The position numbers and the translations under genes are program-made. Of a stretch of 64,000 nt of DNA, positions 46,775-58,440 are shown piece by piece (within the stretch, counting starts at the first letter, position 1; each line of letters opens with the position of its first letter). Location: NCBI GenBank assembly GCA_037954665.1, contig JBBMOL010000081.1:1596313-1660312 (forward strand), given 5' to 3'. The notes under the pieces are model-generated. The model did not search any database, had not been told where the DNA came from, and was given only the letters and a program-made list of their open reading frames with translations. This DNA comes from Laguncularia racemosa. Lineage: Eukaryota; Streptophyta; Magnoliopsida; Myrtales; Combretaceae.

Positions 46775-47205
46775 TTGATAGGATCTATCTTAATCATTGC
46801 CCAACCAACCTTAGTCCTTTTCGATACGGGAGCTACACATTCCTTTATAAACCTAGCTGTGACTCAACAACGGAGACTAAACGTTCAACCTTCTCCAAGG
46901 ATCTTAAGAATCAATACTCTTACTAGAGAAAGTGTTATTGCTAAAGAGATGGTGAAGAATTGCCCAATCGAGATCCAAGGAAGGAATATGTCTGTGGATC
47001 TAATTATTTTGGCTATGAGAGGCTGCGAAGTGATCTTAGAATGGATTAACTATCTAAAAACTTTGCCTATGTAGACTGCAAGAACAAGGAGGTGTAGTTT
47101 AGCAGGCCAGGGATAGAAACAGTAGTGTATCAAGGGCAAGTAAAGGGGACTCTTGAAGTTTCGGCTAGCCTAGTTGAGGAGAAAAAGAAAGGTCTTCAAG
47201 ACTAG
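46775..47205 (+). pseudogene. Element E aspartic protease
   Basis: The active site LVLFDTGATHSFI is intact with Asp at 46823-46825. Downstream are NLAVTQQRRLNV, an ILAM.GCEVILEWINYL block equivalent to the usual FD(V/I)ILGMDWL motif, and a stop at 47072. It would process the Gag-Pol precursor. About 190 bases between Gag and protease are unreadable, so a frame shift or deletion lies there. Confidence 0.8.
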
Positions 47206-47208
47206 AAC

Positions 47209-48590
47209 ATGTACTTAATAAGTGCGGTGGAGGTAGAGAAGGCATCATCAAGGTTAGAGAAAATACCAATCATTAATGAATACCTTGATGTATTTCTTAA
47301 AGAACTACCAAGACTATTACCTCTAAGAGAATTGGACTTTACTATTGAGACAAAGCCTGGTACCGAACCAGTCTCAAAGGCACTATATCAAATGGCTCCG
47401 GTCGAATTACAAGAATTGAAAAAGTAGTTACAGGAATTGATCAAAAGGGGGTTCATTCGCTTAAGTGTATCACCATGGGGAGCTCCAGTATTATTTGTCA
47501 AGAAGAAGGACGGATCTATGCGATTATGCGTCAACTATCGGAAGTTGAACAAAGTGACCTTTAAGAATAGATATCCATTACCAAGGATTGACGATCTCTT
47601 TGACTAACTGAGAGGAGCAAATGTCTTTTCTAGAATTGACCTACGATCTGGATACCACTAATTGAGAATCAAGTTAGAGGATATACCAAAAACTGCCTTC
47701 CAAATGAGATATGGTCATTATGAATTCCTAGTTATGTCCTTTGGACTGACGAATGCTTCAACTGCATTCATAGACCTCATGAACAAGATCTTTAAGTCAT
47801 TTCTGGATATGTTCATCATGGTATTCATCGATGACATTTTGATCTATTCCAAGACACCACTAGAACATGAAGAGCACTTGCAAATCGCCTTGGGATTGTT
47901 GAAGGAGCACCAATTGTATGCAAAACTATCCAAGTGTGAGTTTTGGATGTGTCAAGTGGCATTTTTGGGACACATTATATCCGGTGAAGGGATAACGGTA
48001 GACCCAGCGAAGATCGAGGCTATAGTTGATTGAAGCAACCCATTACAATGATGGAAGTTAGGAGTTTCCTTGAGTTAGCTGGATATTACAAACGATTTGT
48101 GAAGAATTTTTCACAGATATCAAGACCCTTGACTAGACTAACCCAAAAGGAGGTGAAGTTTAAGTAGGATGAAAAATGTGCAAGAAGCTTCCAAGAGTTA
48201 AAGCAATGATTAGTTACAGCCCTGATCTTGACGCTACCTAACACGGAAGAACCTTTCAACATATAGTGATGCTTCCCAAAATGGATTGGGTTGCGTGCTA
48301 ATGCAGAATAAGAAAGTTATGTCTTATGCTTCCAGGCAACTGAAAACACATGAGAGAAATTATCCTACCCACGATCTAGAGTTGGCTACGATTGTGTTTG
48401 CCCTGAAAATATGGAGACATTATTTATATGGGCAGAAGTGTAAAGTGTACACCGACCATAAGAGCCTAAAGTATCTATTTACTCAAAAAGAGCTCAACAT
48501 GCGACAGAGGAGATGGCTTGAGCTCATTAAGGACTACAACTTTAGTATGCATTGAGTTGAAGGAACCATGGCCAAGTGGCAGCGTTGTTA
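47209..48590 (+). pseudogene. Element E reverse transcriptase and RNase H
   Basis: RT begins with YLDVFLKELPRLLPLRELDF and continues through [30 protein letters not shown] in short motifs, [18 protein letters not shown] and [10 protein letters not shown]. The catalytic block is FIDDILIYS (47824-47850), the usual Y/F-x-D-D. Stops at 47425, 47605, 47659 and 48031 all fall where relatives have Gln or Trp. 48.03-48.27 kb is shifted (the SFLELAGYYKRFVKNF region). RNase H is read from 48286: [48 protein letters not shown] and [10 protein letters not shown]. These enzymes would copy element RNA to DNA. The reading frame is broken at least six times. Confidence 0.88.
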
Positions 48591-50158
48591 ACTTGAACAA
48601 CAACAGTTGATACGAGAGTTTGAGAAACTTAGGATTGAATTCAGGTGGCATGAGGAAGGAGAGGCTCAAATAGTTTCTTTAGAGGTACAACCTACGCTTT
48701 TAGATAGATTTAAGAAAATGCAGCGGGTTGATCCAAAGATCACAAAACTTTAGGGAAAGGTGGAACAGGGAGTCAACATTGACTTCGAGGTAGATCTAGA
48801 GGGAGTCTTAAGATTAAGAGGTGGATGGTGTGTACCGTTGGATCCACAATTGAAAAATGACATCTTTGATGAAGCCCATAATTCTAGTTATACCCTACAC
48901 CCGGGGGGAAATAAGATGTACCAAGAACTTAAGAGAGGCTATTGGTGGAGGGGCATGAAGAGAGATATAGCACGATTCATTTCTCAATGTTTTGTCTGTC
49001 AACAAGTTAAGGCCGAACATCAAAAACCTGGGAGATCACTACAACCATTGCCGATTCCAAAGTGAAAGTGGGAATGGATCACAATAGACTTCATTACAGC
49101 ATTACCGAGGTCCAAGGCTAGATATGACGCAATATGGGTAGTCGTGGATCGATTAACCAAACCTACCCATTTCCTACTTGTTAACATGACTTATTCCTTG
49201 GAAAAGTTAGCTAGGATCTATCTACGGGAAATTGTGAGGCTCCATGGGGTGCCACAGAGTATAATGTCTGATTGAGATCTATGGTTTGTATCAAAGTTCT
49301 GGAGAAGTTTACAACAAGATTTAGGGACTAAACTGCAATTCAGTACAGCATATTACCTTCAAACAGATGGAAAATCTGAGCGGACCATCCAAACTTTGGA
49401 AGATATGCTAAGAGCTTTTGTACTAGACTTTAAGGATAGCTGGGAGCGACATTTGCCATTGGTCGAGTTCACCTACAACAACAGCTACCATTCGTCGATC
49501 AAGATGGCCCCTTATGAAGCCTTATATGGACGGAAATGTAGATCTCCATTGTATTGGGACGAGATCGAACGTAGAACAATTGGGCTAGATTTGCTACAAG
49601 GGACAATGGACAAAGTTGCCACTATTAAACAGGGAATGAAGGAAACCCATGATTGCCAAAAGAACTGGGCAAATTTGAAGAGAAGGGAGATTGAGTTATT
49701 GCCAAGCGAACATGTCTATTTAAAGGTCACTCTAGTTAAGGGAACCAGACGATTTGGAACAAAGGGGAAACTAAGTCCCTAATACGTAGGGCCATACGAA
49801 GTATTGGAAAGAGTTGGAGAAGTGGCCTATCGTTTAGCTTTGCCTCCTCAACTATTAAGGATCCACGATGTCTTCCATGTGTCGTTACTTCAGAAATACA
49901 TCCTAGACCCTAATCGAGTTATCGAGAAGGACATCCTGGAAATTCAACTAAACCTAACGTACTGAGAATGCCCTATTCGAATTATAGATACTCAATCTCA
50001 AGAATTGTGCAACAAGACCATCAGATTTGTTAAGGTGTAGCAGAGTCGACACTCGGAACGAGAGGTTACTTAGGAGAAGGAAGATGAGATGAAGAAAAGA
50101 TATCCTCAACTCTTCGAAAAACCAAGTACGTCCTAAAGTTTTGAGGACAAAACTTTTG
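48591..50158 (+). pseudogene. Element E integrase with chromodomain-like tail
   Basis: The zinc-binding domain has H (48877), H (48898) and C-x2-C (48988, 48997) in EAHNSSYTLHPGGNKM and SQCFVCQQVK. The core keeps the D,D35E triad: Asp 49087 (WITIDFI), Asp 49270 (IMSD), Glu 49378 (KSERTIQTLEDML). Later motifs are [49 protein letters not shown] and [13 protein letters not shown], then a chromodomain-like tail (IRIIDTQSQELCNKTI, EKEDEMKKRYPQLFE). Stops at 49063 (Trp), 49273 (Arg CGA to TGA), 49780 and about 50038 break it. Integrase would insert the DNA, and the chromodomain class may guide it to marked chromatin. Confidence 0.9.
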
Positions 50159-50168
50159 CAGGGGAGAA
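50158..50168 (+). other. Polypurine tract of element E
   Basis: GCAGGGGAGAA directly precedes the 3' LTR start TGTAAAATCC. Confidence 0.85.
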
Positions 50169-51570
50169 TGTAAAATCCTCAAAATTGTAGTCACGTATAA
50201 TATCGAATAATTAAAATATTGTAATAAAAACCTTAAACACACCCCGTATAAAACTATAATAAAAGAAATAATCACACAAGAGCAAATCATGAGAAATTAT
50301 TGGTTAAATGATAAAATAAATTAAAATTATAGACTTAGGATTGTCAAATAGGAATTCTGAGTAAATATTCACGCTCAAAATAATCAAATTAGCTTAAGCA
50401 TAAAATTTCGTAATAAAATATTAAAATTTTAAATTTTATCGATGCCGTTGTGTATGCGAAAATACATTAAGAATTTGAAATCCTAATTATAATAAAGTAT
50501 TAGTTACTAATAATAATAATAAGACATAGTATATATATATATATGTTTAGCCTTTTCGTGGAGGACCTATGGCCACTCATAAGGAACAAAAAAAAAAGTA
50601 AAAGTAAAAGAGAGACAGAGAGGAGACAGTGAGAAACAAGGCCACGTAGACGAAGAGGACAAAGGGAAAAAGAAAAGTGGAAAACGAACAAAAAAAAATC
50701 ATAACTCACATATACAACCTCCGATCAACAATCCGAAACCATCAACGTGTTCCTCGAAGTGAGTGCAACTCAACTAGACTAATTTTTTTGCGAAATGGAG
50801 TTAGTTTCTAAAAATTGTATACAAAAACAATAGGTATAAAAATTAGTGTTTTACCTAAAACTAGATGTAATAGTTAGAGAAACACTAGGTAGAGTAATCT
50901 AGATCATGTGTAGCATATAATAATATATTTTTTCTTGATTTTTTTAAGTAAAGAAAATTTCGACTCGAAGATACCTGAAAACTATTTCGATTAAACCTCG
51001 AGAAAATGAAACCAAGGTAAGTAGGACTCCATAATATGTTGTTATTATTATATGTATTATTGTTATATCATGTGTGTTCACTATGAATATATGTTTATTC
51101 TCTACATTTTAAATCCGTGTAAGGGTTTCAAGTCTTGCCGTGGTAACGTACACATAAGCACGTTGTGGAAGCTAGCCTATGTGGATATAGATATAAACAT
51201 ATGTATATATGCGAGTATTAGGCAGTGAAGGAGAATGGATCCTGATTGCGGCCATGGAGTTGTATAGATAGTATATATATATTGCAAGTGTGTTGTTTTG
51301 TTTATTGTGTGCGTGAGGAGTAGTTGATGACAGCTAAAAGAGGAATAAATACATATATATGCAATAGGTGCTATCATTGTGAATGGAATTTGTATGTATG
51401 TATGTATGTATGTATATGGAGTGTTACTTGTGACGAGGCCGGAATTCCATCTTGCCGGAAAAGGAAAAATATATATATAAGTACATGTGGCTTGGCGCTG
51501 TGCTGGAATTGGCGAGTGAAATCCCTCCCCTAGTGCGTGAGTGTGTGGAAAACTAACTATGTAAATGGCC

Positions 51571-51601
<31 letters not shown>

Positions 51602-53623
51602 TTGGACGTGGAGCTTGCTGGTAGTCTAGACGTCTTTTTTTTCCTTATCCAATTGGCGTATGTGTGTGGCGTTGGCTGCTGCAACTGCGTGTATATATAT
51701 ATATATATGTATTTGTGTGTTTCCTTGGTTGTTGGCCAAAGCTAAAATTTTCCTTCCATTATGCTGCGGAGTGAACATGGATATATACGTAAGAGTGTAA
51801 TGGTTATAGTATGTTTCCTTTCCTTCCTTGCTAGTTACGGTTGATAACCTTATATATGTATATGTTCTTATGTGGTATGATGAAGGTGGAATTGGAAGGC
51901 TAACTTGAAAATGTGAGCTATAAAACGGAATGGAGGTGGGAGTTAGGATTATATTGGTATTCGTTTTCTTGTGAGCTCGTGTGCTAAGGAATTGGAAGAA
52001 GGGTGGAAATCCATGAATGAGGATATTAGACAACATGTAGGAGCATATAGATGTTGGATCTTTTCCTTAATGTGAGTATATATGATTTTACTAGTAGTAG
52101 AAAAGGAATATACTATGGCATGTGTGTTGTTGCGCATTGTGGTGGTTGATGTGAAGAATATAAATACGCATAAACGTACATTACAAATTGTGGGGGAGAA
52201 ATTTAGTCTCCAATAACCTAAGTCCTTACACATGTACATGCATATGTTATATGTAAGTGAGACGTAAGCATAAGATGTTGCAAGTGACACAAGCTATGGT
52301 TATATAGGTTATATAGGAGTAAGGGAGGAAGGTGGTCTTACATGACCACAAACAATACATGCATATACATATGACGTGTATATAGTTAAAGGAGATATGG
52401 GAATCTAACTTAACGTCCATATGCTATAGGCATAAATGTATAGATATCCAAAGATAAGACTTATAATTATAATTATGAGTGCAAGTTATAAGAATGAGAG
52501 AGGAAAGGGGATTGCAATGAATGTAGTTGATTCAGAACTCTCTTGCTTAATGATTTCTTGCTTCAATCATATGGATGTTTGTTTCCTTATTGATGTTATG
52601 TTTATGTCTTGCCCCTTGAAATGATTAAAAGTGTCATGAGTAGATTGTTGACATGATTGACTCTTACATATATGCTTGACCTTGGATGATCACCCTAAAA
52701 TGTTAACTAATTATGAGATTTAATTAAAAACCTAGCATACATTGCACAAACATTGCATTATTCAAGGCCATCATAACTACGAAACGCGCCGAAAGTGATC
52801 AAAGGATCATTGTTCCACCAAGTGCGAACTAAGTGATTAAGAGATTGTTGTGCCTTGACAATTCTGAGTCCAGCCTGTCTCTTAATGGTGTGTAAATGAT
52901 CGGTGTATAAGAGACACCTAAGCCTAAATCACTAAAGCTAAGACATGGTTATAATAAAGTGATAAGAGTAATTAAATTGTGTATAAGACTCAAGCTTTGA
53001 TGGTGGCTTCAGAATCCTTAACCCAAGGTTAAGGGGAGCGTAAACCCTAGACTTCAAGTCAATTATCGAAAGACCATGTAAGATGCTACATCCATGTGAT
53101 TGTTCATGCATAGCACTTGTTTGATAACTTGCTTGAATTTGTCTATGCTTGTTACAACACTTGAGAGATTGCACTCTTATCTCACTAGGTTATTAACTCA
53201 CCCTTCCACAGACTATTTTGCAGGTAAAAATTGTAAAAGCTTGGGATGGGATAAAATGTAAAGTGTTGAAAGTTTTTAGAAGCCAAAAACAATAAAATAA
53301 GAATTGTAAATTTTAGACTATTTAGATGAAATGTTATTTTTAGGACCTTGATGTAAAATTTGAATTTGTGAGACTTAGGGTTTTGTTCCATTTACTAAAT
53401 AGTAAGGGATTCCGACTCTCTGCGATCTTAGTTAACCGTGGGACATAGAATCCATAGTTATTTTTTTTATTGTATAATTATATGTAATATGATTAGTCAT
53501 AAATGTAATCACTTATTTAGAGTCTTATAATCTCTAACCCATAAGACGATTATCATATAACGGGTGCACATGTACCATGATAGCTTTTAGTAGAAACTTC
53601 TAGGCCCCCTTTAGAGCGTGACA
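50169..53623 (+). repeat. 3' LTR of element E (3455 bp, full form)
   Basis: Contains both segments absent from the 5' LTR. Segment a (50331-50747) has an AT block related to 33.88-33.99 kb, a short (TA)n at 50530-50544 and a GA-rich leader. Segment b (about 50926-52495) is C-poor and has TATG and TA microsatellites (51392-51416, 51571-51597, 51688-51709). From 52496 on it aligns again with 44190-45311. Open frames on the minus strand (51.18-52.29 kb) reflect low complexity, not genes. Confidence 0.88.
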
Positions 53624-53628
53624 ATATG
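53624..53628 (+). repeat. Target site duplication, right copy (ATATG)
   Basis: Matches 43842-43846. Confidence 0.9.
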
Positions 53629-54090
53629 CCTTCTTGTTATCCACTAAAATCTCCTATTACTTTCTATAAATCTTCAATTACTTATGGCTTCTCCTTTATC
53701 TCATCTTCAGCTATCCTACGTTAATTATATCTTTGGCTCTAAAGTTCAAATTATCCTACCAATAGCTATTCTTCAATTACATCAATATTTATACCACTTT
53801 GATCATTTGGTCTATGATCAACTTATATACCTTAAACTTAGATCGCTTTCCTAATAGTACTAAATTTAATTAAGATCTCCCAAAAATAATTCTATAACTA
53901 TATGCTTCCATCCAACTTTTATCCACAAGACTTTCCTTCATTCTTTTTAGTCTTTGAGTCTCCAAGATTCCTCCATCATTAAGATAGATGAAAGCCCCAA
54001 ACTGAAGAACTAAACTAGCTCTTAATACTATTTGTAATCAATATCATGACAATTTATAGTTATTATCATTCTTATTACTTTTGTTATTAT
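53629..54090 (-). other. Probable continuation of the old gypsy coding remnant
   Basis: CT/A-rich on the plus strand, continuous with 43624-43841 once element E is removed. Too degraded for me to name domains. Confidence 0.3.
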
Positions 54091-54672
54091 TGTAAGTATA
54101 TACACATTTTGTTTTGTTAATTACTTATTATAAATGCATATACAAAGATTTTCAATCTCTTCTATAAATGTATACCATCCTTAGGTTTATTGTTGCTATA
54201 GTTACTATTATATCATTTACTTTCCATTGTTTTTAGGAAATATTGCGTACGTGTAAGTAAATGTTATCACTTATACACTTATTATCTAATTGTCTTTGTG
54301 GTTTATTATCATTGTTATAGATAATTCTATTTTTCAATTAAATTAATACTTATCTTAGTATAATAATCGTTATTACCAATTGGTAGTTTTATTTGTTTCT
54401 TTGTTAGAAGTCTTTTATTGATTGTTATTTGTTTATTTGAAAGTTGTAACCAGTATTGGAAGAAGTTATTATCATCATTATTATCCTTCCTTTAAGTATA
54501 TATACCTTTTGTTTTGTTAATTACTTATTATAAATACATATATAAAGACTTTTAGGTCTTTTACATATACTAGTATTAGTTTTATTGGTGTTAGAGTTAT
54601 TATGCTTTTCATAATATTCTTTTTGTTCTGTTTTAAGGAAACCAAATATGTATATGTATATCCATCACTTAT
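54057..54672 (+). repeat. Direct repeat, two copies about 401 bp apart
   Basis: TAAGTATATA.AC.TTTTGTTTTG, TTAATTACTTATTATAAAT and later TTTAGGAAA./TTAAGGAAA words occur from 54092 and again from 54493. Each copy is about 200 bp. Confidence 0.65.
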
Positions 54673-57600
54673 GCATTTCTATGTTCCTAAACACACTAAA
54701 AGAAAAAGCAAAACCCCCCTCTCCTTCCATTTCCCACCCAATACCCCCTAACTCTCCCTTTCTCTCTCAGTTTCTCTCATTTCTCTCCCAAAAGCCTACC
54801 TTTTCCTTCATTTTCCCACAAATGAAAAGGAGAAAACATGGAGATTAGCTTACTTGCTAACTAATTCAGCCACTAAGGAAGAAAAAATTAAGCTCATTTC
54901 AAAGTTCCTAAGGTAAACTCCAACTACAGTTTGGTTTCCAAACACTTGTTGATCATAGGTACTCATTAGTGTTTTATTCCTTCAACTGCAACTTGAAATC
55001 TCTATCAATGAGTTTGACAAGGTAAGAAAACTCTTGTTTCATGCCCATGCATAAATCTCCTAGGCATGTATGTATGTAGGGATGATGATTGAACATGAAA
55101 CCTAAGAGATTGATTTCTCAGGTGTTATTGATTGCAAGGAAATCAAGAAAATTGCCTTGTAACCTTTTTATCTTTAGAAAAGTGTGACCTTCATGATGTG
55201 TGTGTTGCAACCCTATTCTTAATTGTGCTGAAAAGATGCATGCAAGACTCTCATTTAGGTAAATTTGATGAATTGTAAGGTGTATTGGTGTAGTGTAGTG
55301 GAGATAATTGAATTAGTAGTTTGATAAAGAATTCCATAGCCAACACAAATTGACTAATCTTGCATTGAAGTGTATTTTAATCACATCTTGATTCCAAATT
55401 AGTCAAATTGATGTTTAAGATTCATTTTAGAAATTTAGCAATGTAATTGAAACTAGTGTGCATTATTGATAGGAATTGAAACTCAAACTCAATAGGAAAA
55501 ATCCCTTGATTTGTAATCTACTGTGTGCCACCCTTTAGGAGTAGACCCAATATGATATTAAGGGCAACTAGACCTTAAACACTCAATGATCAAAAGTGAA
55601 TGTGTAACTTACCCTCTTAAAAGACCAAAAGTGAAGTAATTAAGGGCAACCAAAACATAAATACTCAATGAAATGCATTACATGAACTATAGTGAATAAT
55701 TAACCTAAGGACCACAATTGAAACCATTTTTAGACCCAAAAGTGAAATAGGATAAAACATTAAAGGCAAGGAATCTTAAGTAATAAGGTCCCAGAGCCAA
55801 GTACCCATGCACCCTAAACAAGATGAAAACAATAAAGTTTAGAGCACTTAGTTTAGGACCTAAATATACTTGGACCATTCCAAATCAAATGCTTAACCAA
55901 CTAACCTTAAACATGAAAGTAAATGGTACTAAATGAAACAAGAGGTAAAGAGCTTTCGAACAACTCTTTATTTGCATGATTTTGAGAAGAAATGACCAAC
56001 TTATGGACAAAATAAGCTATGCATATTAGAGAAGGTGTAAGCTACAACTTAAAGGACTTGAACCTAATTCATTAATTACTTGGAAATGAGTTGGGCTTAG
56101 AATTAAGAAAGGTAAAGAAGTATAAGTAATTGGATTATTAGCAAGTGAATTAGGCAACCCTTGGCAATAGCAAAAGGGATTATAAGCAACTTAGAATCAA
56201 ACGAGCTATAGAGAACTTAATTGTAATAGTTAAACCTTATTGACCAAAATTTAAAATACCACTACAATTAACACAGCATCAAAATAATAAGCGTTTACTT
56301 CTCAATCTCATTAACATCTCAAAGTTTATTCTAGCTAAGTTTCATCTTGAAACTTAACTAATAACTCCTTGAACCATCCCCTAAACTATGATACCTCTAC
56401 TCTGACCTCTTATTAGTATTCCTAACTAACAAAAATCTTAGAAATTACTTCAACTAGCATAAACATTGAAACAATGAATTTATACCCCTCAAATTTCATT
56501 AACATCCCAAAGTATAAGCTGTTAAAATTTCATCTTAAAACTCAATCATTAAAGCCTTGAACCAACCACTTAAAATCACACCTATGGTTCTATATTCGGA
56601 TTGTTTTTCATGTCCAATGATTTTATTTTTGTCACCATTTTCTCATACGACCTTAGAATTGAGTAAAACCAAATTTTAAAGATCCCTAAAATTTTAAACT
56701 TGTGTTTCTGGTTCTATTTCATTTTGGCCACTTTATGAGTGAAAAACTTAGGTTCTATTCGTGAAATAGGTTACTTGAATGTCCTTAAAGAAGTACCTAT
56801 GGATAGGACCCTTCCATACCCTTATAAACCCAAGAACTATCTTGTTCACCTACACAAGGGCATAAGATAAACACCTAAAGTTTAGATTGTAGCTTTCTTA
56901 TCAATAGGTGACCCTAGATCTAGGTTTAAAGAAAAGGAAAGACCAAATGGAAGTGACTTAAGTTTAACCAAGTGCACACATGAACTTTTCCATACCATTT
57001 CAACCCTTTAATGACTTGAAACTAGAGATTAGATAGTAGAATTAGAAACTAGACATGTAAAGCTTCAAAGTGCCTACTCATATTGATGATTTCAACTTAA
57101 ATCGATGAAGTTATGGCTAGTTTAAGTTGAATCAATAAAATTGAAAAATTATAAGATTATCTAATGCTTTTATAGGTAAAGTATTCCTATAACCACTTAA
57201 TCTCTAAATTACATTATTCTATAAATTAAACTTAAACTCTCTTATTTATCTTTCCTAAAACCATATAAGTCAAACTTTTACCTAACAATCTGCCTTTCCT
57301 AGCACCTAATAGTTACTTTAGAACTAAAACTAATTAACGACACTAATTGAGTTCTCCAAGTACTCGACCTTAACCTAACTATGGCCAACTTTTATATGAC
57401 TCCAAAATGATAATGAAATGAAGAAAATCACATCCATAAATATCAATACTACTCAAAATTTCCTAGATCGATGCAAGAATATATTACACAAAGCAGTATA
57501 ATCGAACTTTACTAAATGAAAAGACTTACACTTGTTGAACTCAAAATGTAGTACTCTAAAAAAATAGGTTTAAATTTAATATTGACATGGAAGCATATAA

Positions 57601-58440
57601 TTTAGAAGTGCAAATAACATTTCCATAATACAAATAAAGTTAGAAATTAAGTAAAATAGTTGATAAGCACTTATACGACCTTAAATGTTACATTAAACAA
57701 TTAGTTGATAAATATGTTAAGTAAGACATACCTATAATATGATGTAAACTTAAACTTGAATTAATTCTAGAATTTAAAAGCATGAACCACCACCAATAGG
57801 TTAGCATGCCTATAGTTAGTGAACTAAGGATTTGATTTCGAATGAACTCCTTATAGGGTAGAATAAATCCCATGAAGCATAGGCACATTCCTTTGCTCTT
57901 CTAAATCATTGACTTTATACATCATATCCTAAGTTGTCTATGCTTCATTTGTTGACTTCCATATTAAGGACCATTGTCTTAAAGAATTTCCTACTATGAG
58001 GATTAATTCTCTAGCTTTGCAAGATGCCCAAATGAGAGAGTTCTTGTGATCTACTATGTACTTGCTACTTGATGTTGTGTGCTACTTGTTGATTGTTTAT
58101 TTAAATGATTGATTGCTTTGCATGCTATCATTTGTGTGGTTACTTAAAAGATAAAAAATTTTAAATCCTTAACTTAAAAGAATTGAACATATTAATCACA
58201 TTTATTTGAACTATTGGGAAAAGGGGTAGGGAGCGATCAAGTTTCACAAAAAGTTTTAGAAATGTTTTTATAAAATGAAAGCTTTTACTTAAATCACGAT
58301 GTATGCTCTTTAAAGCTACCATTTGAAAGATTGGTATGAGTGTGATAGAGCCATTTTATACTGAATCTTTATAGTATGAATTGTGTTAATTTATTATTGA
58401 TTTTATAGAAATCATAAGGAAATAGTACTTAATTTTATTA
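54673..58440. other. Spacer or long LTR interior, no gene recognised
   Basis: 54.70-54.83 kb is CT-rich and followed by a GTAAAC/GGTAAG-containing stretch, which resembles the transcribed leader of a long LTR. 55.0-58.4 kb is plain AT-rich sequence. I see no domain, tRNA or clear repeat. Confidence 0.35.

Larger units (their letters stand above)
43847..53623 (+). mobile_element. LTR retrotransposon E: Tekay/Del-like chromovirus, degraded
   Basis: A 9777-bp element bounded by ATATG duplications. Order: 5' LTR (43847-45311), primer-binding site, gag, protease, RT, RNase H, integrase with a chromodomain-like tail, polypurine tract, 3' LTR (50169-53623). The LTRs start and end alike (TGTAAAATCC... 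and ...GACA) but differ in length by 1990 bp because two segments of the 3' LTR are missing from the 5' LTR. All coding domains carry stops or shifts, so it cannot move by itself. Confidence 0.9.

Noticed and set aside
51177..52290. Minus-strand frames of 113-136 codons in the element E 3' LTR
   Set aside because: They lie in a C-poor low-complexity LTR segment and encode Tyr/Ile/Thr/His-rich strings.
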